This document shows, piece after piece, positions 7,917 through 16,751 of a stretch of 41,327 nucleotides of DNA. Under the pieces are notes generated by a model. It did not search any database, was not told the origin of the DNA, and worked only from the letters and a program-made list of their open reading frames with translations. The position numbers were made by a program, and so were the translations under genes. Each line of letters begins with the position of its first letter. Positions within the stretch are counted from its first letter, which is position 1. This DNA comes from Candidatus Brocadiaceae bacterium (GTDB lineage: Bacteria; Planctomycetota; Brocadiia; SM23-32): the NCBI GenBank assembly GCA_003551565.1, contig PUMZ01000378.1, positions 1 to 41,327 of the forward strand, written 5' to 3'.

Positions 7917-9182
7917 ATGCAGATTCAACCGAAATACGACGTCATTGTGATCGGAGGGGGCACGGCGGGGCTCGTCGCCGCCATTCAGGCCGGACGTGCT
8001 GGATCCACCACGTTGCTGGTGGAAAAAAACGCCATGCTCGGCGGCACGATGACCGTGGCAGGAATCAACCGCCCGGCTTTTTTCTTCGCCGGGGACCGTC
8101 AGGTCATCGGGGGTATCGGATGGGAGCTTTTCTGCAAAACCTGCGTTGAAACCGGTCGGCCCGTGCCCACGTCCGCTGAAGGAAAACATCATATGTACTG
8201 TGACGCCGCCATCTTCGCCGCCCTGGCCGACGAAGCGGCACTTGACGCCGGCGTTGACGTGGTGTTCCATGCCATGCCCGCAGCCTTAACCTTTGCCGAT
8301 CGGGCCTGGACGGTGCAGATATGCACGAAAACCGGGCTTCAAACCGTTCGTGCCGGGGCGGTCATCGACGCAACCGGCGATGCCAATGCCGTCGGGATTG
8401 CCGGGTTCGAACTGGAGCGTCCCGACGTCGTGCAGCCGGCAACCCTGACCTTCGGCTGCTCCGGTTACGACCCCGACTCGCTGGATTGGGCCGCTTTGAA
8501 AAAAGCTGCGGACGACGCTATTGCTGCTGGAGAGCTTCTTACCACCGACATCTCGTGGCGCGGGGACGGCCCGCGGGCGCTGTTGCAAAAACACGGGCAC
8601 AACGCAAACCACCTGCGCGCCCCGCAGGCGCAAACCAGCGAAGGAAGGTCCGCGGTCGAAATCGAGGGGCGCAGGGCGTTGCTGCGCATGTACCGCTTCC
8701 TGCGAAAACAACCCGGCCTGGAAGATTTTCGGATCGATCGGTTGTGCGCCGAAGCCGGCATCCGCGAAACGGTTACGATCAAAGGCAAAACAACGGTCAC
8801 GACCGACGATTACGAGTCGGGCAAGTTCTACGAAGACGCCGTTTGCTATGCCTTTTACCCGATCGACGAACATCTCAACGACGGCATGGGCATCAACGCC
8901 CGCCCGTTGAAAGAGGGAGTGCTTCCTACCATTCCGCGCGGGGCATTGTTGCCCGCAGACAGCCGCTTTTTGCTGGTGGCCGGACGTTGCCTCTCCAGTG
9001 AGCGCGAAGCGAACTCGGCCCTTCGCGTCGAATGTCCCTGCATGGCCATGGGCCAGGCCGCGGGCGCCATGGCGGCACTCAGTGCCCGGACCGGCACGGA
9101 CCCGGAAGAGCTCCCGATGGAGGATATCCGGGCTATGCTTCGCGAACATGGGGCAATTATCCCGGGCGATTCCACCGCATAG
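7917..9182 (+). CDS. FAD-dependent oxidoreductase
   Basis: A 421-residue flavoprotein. The N-terminal Rossmann motif is VIVIGGGTAGLVAAIQAG (residues 9-26), followed by the ribose-binding acid in LLVEK and by MLGGTMTVAGINRP. A second FAD-contact motif is AGAVIDATGDANAVG, and the C-terminal block is FLLVAGRCLSSEREANSALRVE, typical of the FAD-dependent oxidoreductases often found in polysaccharide and aromatic catabolism clusters. ATG 7917 has AGGGGAGA 7 nt upstream. It is the last gene of the + strand cluster that begins before the GH2 gene. It could oxidise a sugar-derived substrate, but the substrate is unknown. Confidence 0.85.
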   Translation: MQIQPKYDVIVIGGGTAGLVAAIQAGRAGSTTLLVEKNAMLGGTMTVAGINRPAFFFAGDRQVIGGIGWELFCKTCVETGRPVPTSAEGKHHMYCDAAIFAALADEAALDAGVDVVFHAMPAALTFADRAWTVQICTKTGLQTVRAGAVIDATGDANAVGIAGFELERPDVVQPATLTFGCSGYDPDSLDWAALKKAADDAIAAGELLTTDISWRGDGPRALLQKHGHNANHLRAPQAQTSEGRSAVEIEGRRALLRMYRFLRKQPGLEDFRIDRLCAEAGIRETVTIKGKTTVTTDDYESGKFYEDAVCYAFYPIDEHLNDGMGINARPLKEGVLPTIPRGALLPADSRFLLVAGRCLSSEREANSALRVECPCMAMGQAAGAMAALSARTGTDPEELPMEDIRAMLREHGAIIPGDSTA

Positions 9183-9612
9183 GTGAGTGCGCCGCGAAAA
9201 AATGCAGCACTCCAGCGAGAGAGCGGAAATCTTTTTTGATACGGTGCTCTGATCCGTGCGCACCCGGCCCCGCTTTTCATGCGTGCTCGGTGGTGCAGAC
9301 GCGGCAGAAAGCAAACGCCGTTTGCCTGTGCACAGGCCCGAAGGGCCGATTTCAACAACCTGCCTGTGCGCCGTGCCTGCGCCATCGCATGGCAGGCAGG
9401 TCGCACCTGTCTGCGTCGCGGAAGCGACAGGCAGGCACAGACAGGTAGCCCCGGGCGACCAAAGCGAGCCCGGGGAAACAGAGAACACGCGATTCAACCA
9501 GCCCCGCAAGGGGCGAAACAAAATCCGGATGCGAAGGTTGTCGCGCCCCTCCGGGGCTCACCCCAAAAGAGGGCCCGGGGTCATGTTTTTGCCCGCTCCA
9601 ATCGGTGCTCAC
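9183..9612. other. Structured GC-rich intergenic region with serial hairpins
   Basis: This gap holds no supported gene. Besides repeat copy A it contains three short GC hairpins: 9449-9456 with 9468-9475 (8-bp stem), 9501-9505 with 9510-9514, and 9545-9549 with 9553-9557. The second and third are near-inverse copies of each other, so the region could fold into one larger structure. Open frames on both strands here have no family features. Confidence 0.6.
9275..9446. repeat. Dispersed palindromic repeat, copy A
   Basis: The core at 9403-9446 is a 44-bp sequence that recurs at 18615-18658 with one mismatch. It folds as a hairpin: ACCTGTCTG pairs with CAGACAGGT at the outside and GTCGC-ggaa-GCGAC inside. 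The flank upstream (TTCATGCGTGCTC, GGTGGTGCA, GCAAACGCC) also has a diverged counterpart at copy B. No open frame of its own is supported. It resembles REP/BIME-type or small non-autonomous repeats. Confidence 0.75.
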
Positions 9613-9641
9613 TTGCAACTCCTCGAACGACGGTGTATTAT
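9613..9641 (+). promoter_or_regulatory. Sigma-70-like promoter for hisB
   Basis: TTGCAA (9613-9618), a 17-bp spacer and TATTAT (9636-9641) match the housekeeping consensus well and lie 56 bp before the hisB start. Confidence 0.55.
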
Positions 9642-9696
9642 ACAACTTATGGTTGGACATTAAAGTGCGCACAATGGGAGGAGATAGCGACGAACG

Positions 9697-10299
9697 ATGA
9701 GCGAGCAAAAAAAAAGGAGCGGTGAAACAACCCGCAAGACCGAAGAAACGCAGGTCCGCCTGAGCATCCTTATCGACGGAACGGGCAAGAGCCATGTGGA
9801 AACGGGAGTGGGATTTCTGGACCATATGATCCGATTGCTGGCCGGGCATGCCGGATTCGATATCAACATCGGCGCCGAAGGCGACCTGGAGGTCGACGAT
9901 CACCATACGTGCGAAGATGTCGGTATCGTGCTGGGAGAGGCCTTCAGAGAGGCACTGGGCGACAAGTCCGGCATCACCCGCTTCGCCGACGTCGCGGCGC
10001 CGATGCAGGAAAGCCTTGTCTCCGTCGCACTCGATATCTGCGGCAGGCCCCATCTGGTCTATGACGTCGAATACCCCACGGAAAAAATAGGTGGGTTCGA
10101 TACGAACCTCGTCGAAGAATTCCTCCATGCTTTTGTCACCCATGCGGGAATCACCATGCATGTGCAGCGTGTGCGCGGGACCAACTCGCACCATATCGCC
10201 GAGGCCGTGTTCAAAGCCATGGCCCGGGCGCTCCGCACCGCGGTGGCGATCGACCCCCAATCGGCCGATACTATCCCGTCAACCAAAGGAGTACTCTGA
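9697..10299 (+). CDS. hisB: Imidazoleglycerol-phosphate dehydratase
   Basis: A 200-residue enzyme that dehydrates imidazole-glycerol-3-phosphate to imidazole-acetol-phosphate, the sixth step of histidine synthesis. The family signatures are all present: GVGFLDHMIRLLAGH, LEVDDHHTCEDVGIVLG, and near the C-terminus THAGITMHVQ and GTNSHHIAEAVFKA. The histidine-rich DHHTCED and SHHIAE motifs supply the two manganese sites. The length is that of the stand-alone bacterial enzyme, without a phosphatase domain. ATG 9697 has a GGGAGGAG stretch about 15 nt upstream, longer than usual. No other his genes are in the window, so histidine genes are scattered in this genome. Confidence 0.96.
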   Translation: MSEQKKRSGETTRKTEETQVRLSILIDGTGKSHVETGVGFLDHMIRLLAGHAGFDINIGAEGDLEVDDHHTCEDVGIVLGEAFREALGDKSGITRFADVAAPMQESLVSVALDICGRPHLVYDVEYPTEKIGGFDTNLVEEFLHAFVTHAGITMHVQRVRGTNSHHIAEAVFKAMARALRTAVAIDPQSADTIPSTKGVL

Positions 10300-10331
10300 T
10301 TTGTGACGGCTCACCACACAAAGGGGCCTTT

Positions 10332-11858
10332 ATGAAAAAAAGGAATGCAATACAACCCGCGATTCACTTTTCCATTCTGTTCCTGTTGCTGTGTTCGCTG
10401 TGGATCCAATCCGGCGCTGTTGTTGCGTCGCAGGACGGGACAATCCTCCAGGACCTCTGGATGAGGGTTTACATGGAGAACCAGCGGGTCGGATATGCCA
10501 ACTTCCGCACGACCGAAGTCGTCCAGGGCGGAGAATCCAATTACATAACAGAGGTCGAACAGCATTTTAAAATAAGCCGGGCGGGTGTTGAGCTCGAGTT
10601 CGATACGCGTCAGAAGATTACCGAGGACGCAGACGGCAATGTGCTCGCGTTCCGGCAGGTCATGGAGCAGGGCCCACTCCGCCAGGAGATGAGCGGAACG
10701 GTCGAAAACGACCGCCTGAAACTGGTGAGCGGCCGGGGGCCGGAGGCCGTCGAGCAGGTGATGGCCGCGCCGCAGGGACTCGGGCCCTGGGCGGTTGAGC
10801 TGCGCACCAGGGAATACGGCTTCGAAGAGGGAACTGCATACTCCATAGATATTTTTCTGATGGACGCTCCTTCAACCGCCGTGACCGCTGATGTGGAAGT
10901 CGGCGGAGAAGAAGAAATCCAGCTGTATGGAGTCAAGAAACAGCTCCACAAAGTGGAAACCGGCTATTCTATTATGCCGGGGGTGACATCGGTTTCGTGG
11001 GTTGACGCCGGGGGGCGGCTCTGGCTCTCGAAGATGGATATGGGGATTTTTGAACTGGAGATGCGCAAGGCGCCCCGATACGCCGCGCTCCGGCCCATCG
11101 ATGGAGCAGGGGTGGGCATGGATGTGTCGGTCCAGCCGCGGGGAACTCTGCCACAGGACCCTTCCGGGCTGCAATTCCTGAGGCTGAAACTGACTCCCAC
11201 CGATCCTGACTACAGTCTGCCGGAACTGCCTTCCGGCGTCTTCCAATCCGTCGAGCTGACTGATGATGGTATGATTGTCGAGATTACCAGGGCGGACGTG
11301 TCGGCTGAAACAAGCTACGAGCTGCCCTATGAGGGCCAAACCAAATCGGCGTTGCTGGCCGAGACCCCCTGGCTTGAGGTGAACTCGCCGATCATCCGTG
11401 ATATGGCCCGCGCGGCCGCGGGGGGGCGGAGCGATGCATACCGCGCGGCTGTCGAGATCGAGCGTTTTGTGTTCGCGCGGATTCAGGACAAAGGCCTTGA
11501 TCTTGGTTTTGCCACGGCGGCCGAGACCGCCCGCCAGCTTTCCGGCGACTGCACCGAACACGCCGTACTGACCGCCGCCCTGGCCAGGGCGGCGGGCATG
11601 CCCTCAAGGGCGGTTGTGGGGCTCTCCTACGGAGGGCCCATGCCGGGCGATACGGATCCCCGGTTCTATTACCACATGTGGACCGAGGTATGGGTGGGCG
11701 AGTGGCTCCCGCTGGATGCGGCGCTCGGTGCGCATAATGTGACAAATCTGGCGATTGCCCGCAGCGGGCTCTCCGGCCACGAATCGATCTTCGACCTCAC
11801 CAACGCGACCCTGGCGCTGATGGGCAGGGTGGATATCGAAGTGTTGGACTACCGGTGA
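10332..11858 (+). CDS. Secreted transglutaminase-like superfamily protein
   Basis: A 508-residue protein with an N-terminal signal peptide (hydrophobic run about residues 13-35, cleavage likely after VVA). A beta-rich region of unknown role spans residues 40-330, and a transglutaminase/protease-like core follows. The catalytic triad is visible: C407 in GDCTEHAVL, H448 in YYHMWTEVWV and D462 in LPLDAALG. Bacterial members act as cysteine proteases, amidases or cross-linking enzymes, often at the envelope. An AAGGGG site lies before ATG 10332, 32 bp after hisB, so the two may be co-transcribed although functionally unrelated. The substrate is unknown. Confidence 0.88.
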   Translation: MKKRNAIQPAIHFSILFLLLCSLWIQSGAVVASQDGTILQDLWMRVYMENQRVGYANFRTTEVVQGGESNYITEVEQHFKISRAGVELEFDTRQKITEDADGNVLAFRQVMEQGPLRQEMSGTVENDRLKLVSGRGPEAVEQVMAAPQGLGPWAVELRTREYGFEEGTAYSIDIFLMDAPSTAVTADVEVGGEEEIQLYGVKKQLHKVETGYSIMPGVTSVSWVDAGGRLWLSKMDMGIFELEMRKAPRYAALRPIDGAGVGMDVSVQPRGTLPQDPSGLQFLRLKLTPTDPDYSLPELPSGVFQSVELTDDGMIVEITRADVSAETSYELPYEGQTKSALLAETPWLEVNSPIIRDMARAAAGGRSDAYRAAVEIERFVFARIQDKGLDLGFATAAETARQLSGDCTEHAVLTAALARAAGMPSRAVVGLSYGGPMPGDTDPRFYYHMWTEVWVGEWLPLDAALGAHNVTNLAIARSGLSGHESIFDLTNATLALMGRVDIEVLDYR

Positions 11859-11888
11859 GCTATGCGTGGTCGCGATTGATGGATGAGG

Positions 11889-12881
11889 TTATCGCTTATA
11901 GAACTCCCCGCCGTAATGGACGAATTCGTCGCACATGGCCCTGATCTTTTCCTCCGTATGCCCTACGGCCTTCGGTGAAGCATACCACTGGGCGATGAAG
12001 CCGCCGTTGAAACGCCCGAAATTGTCGATCAGTGCGCGTGCATATGCACGTATATCCTCCAGGGCGCCCCGGGACATCGTCTGCTGGATATCAACCGGAC
12101 ACCAGAAGCACAGCCGTCCTCCGAAACGCTCCGCCAGCATTTCCATCCCCATGTTCTCCTGCTGGTCCATCTGTATGACATCGAGTTCGGCATCGATGAA
12201 ACCGTCCAGCAACCCGGCGATATGCCCGCACGAGTGCAGGAAGTTCAGCAGGCCGCGCTTGTGCGCGTGGCGATAGATGCGCCTGTAGGCCGGAACCCAG
12301 AACTCATTGAAGATCCGCGGGCTGACCATGGGGCGGTCCTGCAGCCCCCAGTCATCGCAGGACAGGATCCCATCGGCGCCCAGTTCGGCGAAATTGTCGA
12401 TCGCATCGATGGCGATATCGGCGAGCCTGTCGAGCAGGCGGCGCAGTTGCTCCGGGTGTTCGTAAGGGTCCGTCCAGGCCGCCTGGTGGCCGCGCAGGTA
12501 CTCAAGACGGTGGATGAGACTCAGAGGAACGCCCGCCAGCACGAATTTATCTTCGGTGTTGTTCCCCACCTTCTCGCGGGCGCCTTCATAGCGCGCCGGA
12601 TTCGCGTAGTCGGGCCAGCGAAAGTCCTCCAGCATGGCGTAGTCGCCCAGCGGATGTTCGGTCACCTGCCCCATCGTGACGTCGTCTTCAAGCCTGGTCC
12701 ATATCGACCCGAATTCGTCTTCCCACTGTGTCGCGGTCCTGACGCGCGGACGCCAGTTTGGATCCTCTCCCGGTCCGATGGTCAGCAGGTCGGTCGGGTA
12801 TCCATCGGGCATCCTCCCCAGTGGCACACGGTCCGGTCCCCCGAACCGGACGGCTTTTTTTACGCGCTGTTTTGATGTCAT
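11889..12881 (-). CDS. Uroporphyrinogen decarboxylase-like protein (URO-D/MtaA methyltransferase family)
   Basis: A 330-residue protein of the URO-D fold. This fold includes true heme-pathway decarboxylases and the zinc methyltransferases (MtaA, MtbA) that move methyl groups between corrinoid proteins and cofactors. The N-terminus MTSKQRVKKAVRFGGPDRVP is characteristic of the family. The HSCG motif (H216, C218) is the zinc-ligand pattern of methyltransferases, not the arginine-rich N-terminus of HemE. RLCFWCPVDIQQTM and the C-terminal EKIRAMCDEFVHYG complete the fold. It is convergent with the transglutaminase-like gene. No corrinoid protein is adjacent, so the methyl donor or substrate is unknown. 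Confidence 0.87.
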   Translation of the reverse strand: MTSKQRVKKAVRFGGPDRVPLGRMPDGYPTDLLTIGPGEDPNWRPRVRTATQWEDEFGSIWTRLEDDVTMGQVTEHPLGDYAMLEDFRWPDYANPARYEGAREKVGNNTEDKFVLAGVPLSLIHRLEYLRGHQAAWTDPYEHPEQLRRLLDRLADIAIDAIDNFAELGADGILSCDDWGLQDRPMVSPRIFNEFWVPAYRRIYRHAHKRGLLNFLHSCGHIAGLLDGFIDAELDVIQMDQQENMGMEMLAERFGGRLCFWCPVDIQQTMSRGALEDIRAYARALIDNFGRFNGGFIAQWYASPKAVGHTEEKIRAMCDEFVHYGGEFYKR

Positions 12882-13044
12882 CGAATGGCATTCTCCATGC
12901 GTTAATTACTGTCGCTGCTTTATCCCGCATATTTCATAAAACAAAGACAAACCGAGAACGCGTGAAAAAGCGGATTATGAGACATCCGGGGTGGTGTCAA
13001 AAAACCCCGATTGTTCAAGAAGAGCTTGAGAAAGAATTGAGCGC

Positions 13045-15297
13045 CTACTCCAGTATTGTGAGCACACCGTAATCCGGAAAATCGATCCGGAGCACCTTTC
13101 GCTTGCCCGCATTGCTGACGCTGACGATGGTGCCTTTTCCGTATTTGTTATGCCTGATCTCCTTGCCGGGCTGCATACCGCCGTTTTCGGCTGCAGGGAC
13201 GTCGGCGGGGACCTTTGCCGGGCGTCTTTTGGTTTTCGCTTTCTTCCCCCGCCTTTTCCAGGCTTTCGAGGCGGTCCCGTTTCCTTTCCAGCGTTTTGAA
13301 GGGCTCCGCCGCTGCCGGCCGCTGCCCCCGGACAAAGGCGTCAACGGGGCAGGCATATTTTGTTCCCACAAAACTCCCTCGTTGGGCAATTCCATCAGAA
13401 ACGGCGATTCCCCCGTCACCTCGAGTTTTCCCCGTATCATGCGCTCGCATGCGTAGCTGAGGAACAACTGTTCCCGGGCCCTGGTCATGCCAACGTGGAA
13501 CAGCCGCCGTTCCTCCTCCATGGCTTCGTCCTCATCCATGGTTCCCCTGTCTTCCAGGGCGCGCGGATGGGGCAGTATCCGGTCCTCGACCCCGGCCAAA
13601 AAAACAACGTCGAACTCCAGCCCTTTTGCCGAGTGGAGGGTGAGCAGGGAGACCGTGCCGGCGTCGGGTTTCCAGGCGTCCGCATCGCTGGCCAGTACGC
13701 TCTGTTCCATAAATCCCACCAGGCCGCCTTCGGGATTCTCTTGCTCGTACTGTTCGGCAAAGGCAAGGAAGTATTCCAGCAGTTCGCGGGTCTGTTTTTT
13801 TTCCTCCTGCTTGAACGCTGAAAGGTAATCGGTGGTATCGATCACCCGCTCCACCGCCCCTCTTACGTCCCCGGCGCCGGAGCAGGCGCGGGACAGTTCT
13901 TTCACCATCGACGCAAATTTTTCCACAGCTTTGCGTGCGCGTGTGGGAAGCCCGCTGATGCTCCCGGGGTCGAGTATGGCGTCATGCATCGTTTTGCCGG
14001 TCCCCTGCGCGATCTCCTGTATTCTCTGGATAGTTTTGGCGCCGATGCCTCGTGCCGGGACGTTGATGATCCGCCGCAGGGCGACCTCGTCCTTGGGGTT
14101 GACAACCAGATGCAGATAGGCGGCGATGTCTTTAACGGCCTTGCGTTCGAAAAAACCCGTGGTATCCACCACCTGGTAAGGGATTCCGTGCCTGGAGAAC
14201 ACGGCCTCGAATTCGCGGGACTGGTTTTTGGTCCTGTACAGCACGCCGATCCCGTTTTTTTCCGGGCCGTTATCCGTCAGTCCACGGATTTTTTCAGCAA
14301 TCCATTCCGCTTCTGCAACGGCGTCGGGACACCCTGCAATCCGTACGGGATTTCCCTGTTGCGCCTCCGTATAGAGCCTTTTCTTATGCCTCAGTTTGTT
14401 GAAACCCACTGCATGGGAAGCAGCTCTGAGGATGTTGGCCGTCGAGCGGTAGTTGCGCTCGAGCTTTATCACGGTCGCCGCGGGATACTCCCTGTCGAAG
14501 TGCATGATGTTCTCCATCCTTGCCCCGCGCCATGTATAAATCATCTGATCGGGGTCGCCAACGGCGGTAATATTGCGGTGTTTTCCCTGCAGGGCCCGGG
14601 CAATGACGTGCTGAGCCTGGTTCGTATCCTGGTATTCGTCCACGAGCAGGTATTGATAAAGCTGCTGATAATGGGCGAGAACGCGGGGGTGTTGATCGAA
14701 GAGGCGGACTGTTTGAACCAGCAGGTCGTCAAAATCAAGCGCATTGTTGGCGGCGAGTTCGGACTCGTATTGTTCGTAAATCCTCACCGCCTGCCCGTCC
14801 CACTTGCTTACGGCCCTTCGTGCTGCATCTGCGGGCGATTCAAGCCTGTCTTTATGGGCACTGATACTGTCGAGTATCTCGCCGGGTTTGTAGTAGTCGG
14901 GGTCGAGATTAAGGGCCTTGCACCTGCGTTTCACCACGCGCAGTGAATCGCTCCTGTCGTAGATCGTGAAGGAGTTTTCGCGGCCCATATGGTGGATCTG
15001 TCGCCGGAGCAGCATGGCGCAGAAGGCATGGAATGTTTTTATGGTCACCCCGCGCCCCACCATTTTCTCCACCCTTTGCTCCATTTCGGAGGCGGCTCTG
15101 TTGGTAAAGGTTATTCCGAGTATCCGGGAGGGGGGCACGGCGTTTTCGATCAGGTAGGCGATTCTGTGCGTGATGACCCGTGTTTTTCCGCTGCCTGCCC
15201 CCGCCACGACCAGCAGGGGACCGTCTCCGAACGTGACGGCGCGGAGCTGGCTCTCATTGAGACCGGCGGTGACGACTTGATCTGGTGTTGCGGGCAT
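13045..15297 (-). CDS. pcrA: ATP-dependent DNA helicase PcrA/UvrD (superfamily 1A)
   Basis: A 750-residue 3'-to-5' DNA helicase used in nucleotide excision repair and in clearing replication forks. Motif I is AGAGSGKT (residues 32-39), motif II LLVDEYQDTNQ, motif III AVGDPDQMIYTWRGA, motif IV region LERNYRSTANIL, and motifs V-VI LLTLHSAKGLEFDVVF and RRLFHVGMTRAREQLFL. The C-terminus, after a basic proline- and lysine-rich linker, is a Tudor-like PcrA tail (KYGKGTIVSV) that in homologues binds RNA polymerase. The length and tail favour PcrA/UvrD over Rep. It is divergent from the URO-D-like gene at 15486. Confidence 0.95.
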   Translation of the reverse strand: MPATPDQVVTAGLNESQLRAVTFGDGPLLVVAGAGSGKTRVITHRIAYLIENAVPPSRILGITFTNRAASEMEQRVEKMVGRGVTIKTFHAFCAMLLRRQIHHMGRENSFTIYDRSDSLRVVKRRCKALNLDPDYYKPGEILDSISAHKDRLESPADAARRAVSKWDGQAVRIYEQYESELAANNALDFDDLLVQTVRLFDQHPRVLAHYQQLYQYLLVDEYQDTNQAQHVIARALQGKHRNITAVGDPDQMIYTWRGARMENIMHFDREYPAATVIKLERNYRSTANILRAASHAVGFNKLRHKKRLYTEAQQGNPVRIAGCPDAVAEAEWIAEKIRGLTDNGPEKNGIGVLYRTKNQSREFEAVFSRHGIPYQVVDTTGFFERKAVKDIAAYLHLVVNPKDEVALRRIINVPARGIGAKTIQRIQEIAQGTGKTMHDAILDPGSISGLPTRARKAVEKFASMVKELSRACSGAGDVRGAVERVIDTTDYLSAFKQEEKKQTRELLEYFLAFAEQYEQENPEGGLVGFMEQSVLASDADAWKPDAGTVSLLTLHSAKGLEFDVVFLAGVEDRILPHPRALEDRGTMDEDEAMEEERRLFHVGMTRAREQLFLSYACERMIRGKLEVTGESPFLMELPNEGVLWEQNMPAPLTPLSGGSGRQRRSPSKRWKGNGTASKAWKRRGKKAKTKRRPAKVPADVPAAENGGMQPGKEIRHNKYGKGTIVSVSNAGKRKVLRIDFPDYGVLTILE

Positions 15298-15430
15298 TGT
15301 ATTGCATCCGGGAGATTTTAGTGAGATCGGAACACTGCGGAGAGGAAAAGTCCATGATACAGCATCGGGCCCCGGCGATCAAGTCATCCGCCCGAAGCCC
15401 GGCCGGCATTGGCCTTACCCGGGCGAACTT

Positions 15431-15439
15431 TGATATACT
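15431..15439 (+). promoter_or_regulatory. Candidate extended -10 promoter for the divergent URO-D-like gene
   Basis: TGATATACT is a TGn-TATACT extended -10, 46 bp before ATG 15486. A poor -35 (TTGGCC at 15409) has a 19-bp spacer, as is tolerated with an extended -10. Confidence 0.35.
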
Positions 15440-15485
15440 TCTATTGTCTGATATCGGAAGTTTCTGCTTTCTAAAGGAGGTTTTT

Positions 15486-16748
15486 ATGGCAGTTGGCGTT
15501 AACAGCGACAGGGACATTGTACGCGGTCTGGCCGGGGAGCTGGCCGAGATCGCCTCCCGGCCGTGCCAGCGGGAGAAGATCGAAGGCTGGAAAAAGATCA
15601 ACAGCCTCGGTACGCACCGCCCCATGCTCTGGATCACGGAGATCCCATGGGGCGAGCTGGAGGGTAAGGTGGAGGAGATTACCCCGGTTTGCAAAGACGA
15701 GCAACTCCGTGCGCTGGAGAGGGAACTGCGCCGGAAATTGTTCACCGCACGGCGCCTCTCCTGCGATGAGGTCGTCAGCCGCGTCTTTTATGTTCCCAGG
15801 GTCATTGCCGGTATGGATCGGGATTTTGGTGTTGAGGGACGTGAAGACGTTATCAATCAACCCGGCGGAACACACATCCGATCGCATCACTACCGGCCGG
15901 TGATTTCGGAGCCGGAAGATATCGAAAAAATAAAGATGCCCCGGCTCGCTTACGACCGCCGGCGGACGCTCGAACGCAGGGCTGTTATCGAAGACCTGCT
16001 GGGCGACCTGCTCGATGTCGAGATCAGCGGCCCGCGCGTCCACTGGTTCAATGGGTGGGATCTGCTCGTGCGATGGACGGGAGTGACCGAAGCGCTCACG
16101 GACATGGCCCTGCGCCCGGAGTTCATCCATGCCCTCATGAGGAGGCTGACCGATGCATTCCTCTCCCGCATGGATCAGCTCCAGGAGCTTGACCTGCTCG
16201 ACCATCCCCACCCGCAGGACCGTATCGGCTCCGGAGGGGCGGGGTATACCGATGAACTTCCGCAACCGGACCATGATCCCGACCATATCCGCACCATCGA
16301 CCAGTGGGGCGGTGCAACCGCCCAGATATTCAGTGAGGTCTCGCCAGCGATGCACGAGGAGTTCGCGCTGAAATATGAGAAGGAAATCATGCAGCGCTGT
16401 GGGCTGAACTATTACGGCTGTTGCGAGCCGCTGCACGCTAAAATGCATATTCTGGCCGGAGCGTCCCGCCTGCGGAAGATAAGCATCAGTCCGTGGTGTG
16501 ACGTTGAGAAGGCCGTCGAAAATGCCGAAGCCACGTACGTGTTCAGCCATAAACCGTCTCCGGCTGTTCTGGCGGAGGACAGCTTCAATCCTCAGCGCGC
16601 CGAGCGGGATATACGCCGGCGCATCGCACGCTCCGGCGGCATGCCCTGCGAGTTTGTGATGAAAGACATCAGCACGGTACGCGGCGATGTGGATCGCCTG
16701 ATAGCATGGTGCGAGATGGCTTATCGTATTGTTCGGGAAGGGGAGTGA
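15486..16748 (+). CDS. Divergent uroporphyrinogen decarboxylase-like protein (long subfamily)
   Basis: A 420-residue protein of the URO-D superfamily, longer than the other copies. ATG 15486 follows an excellent AAAGGAGG site by 5 nt. Recognisable pieces are the central GPRVHWFNGWDLLVRWTGVTEALTDM segment, where family members contact the ligand, the LGLNYYGCCEP-like site, and the C-terminal RIARSGGMPCEFVMKDISTV. In place of the H-x-C zinc pattern it has C312-C313-E314 followed by a late WCDVEKA cysteine, so the metal site, if any, is built differently. This subfamily occurs in carbohydrate-degrading anaerobes and has no assigned reaction that I know of. It lies just before the aroK-aroC pair. 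Confidence 0.8.
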   Translation: MAVGVNSDRDIVRGLAGELAEIASRPCQREKIEGWKKINSLGTHRPMLWITEIPWGELEGKVEEITPVCKDEQLRALERELRRKLFTARRLSCDEVVSRVFYVPRVIAGMDRDFGVEGREDVINQPGGTHIRSHHYRPVISEPEDIEKIKMPRLAYDRRRTLERRAVIEDLLGDLLDVEISGPRVHWFNGWDLLVRWTGVTEALTDMALRPEFIHALMRRLTDAFLSRMDQLQELDLLDHPHPQDRIGSGGAGYTDELPQPDHDPDHIRTIDQWGGATAQIFSEVSPAMHEEFALKYEKEIMQRCGLNYYGCCEPLHAKMHILAGASRLRKISISPWCDVEKAVENAEATYVFSHKPSPAVLAEDSFNPQRAERDIRRRIARSGGMPCEFVMKDISTVRGDVDRLIAWCEMAYRIVREGE

Positions 16749-16751
16749 GTC

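Noticed and set aside
9352-10260. A 302-codon minus-strand open frame sharing PACRFRDADRC with another at 18450-18743
   Set aside because: The shared residues come from translating the DNA repeat; the rest is antisense to hisB. It is evidence of the repeat, not of a protein family.
12978-13005. Weak hairpin CGGGGT/ACCCCG after pcrA
   Set aside because: Six-bp stem with a 10-nt loop and no T tract after it on the minus strand.
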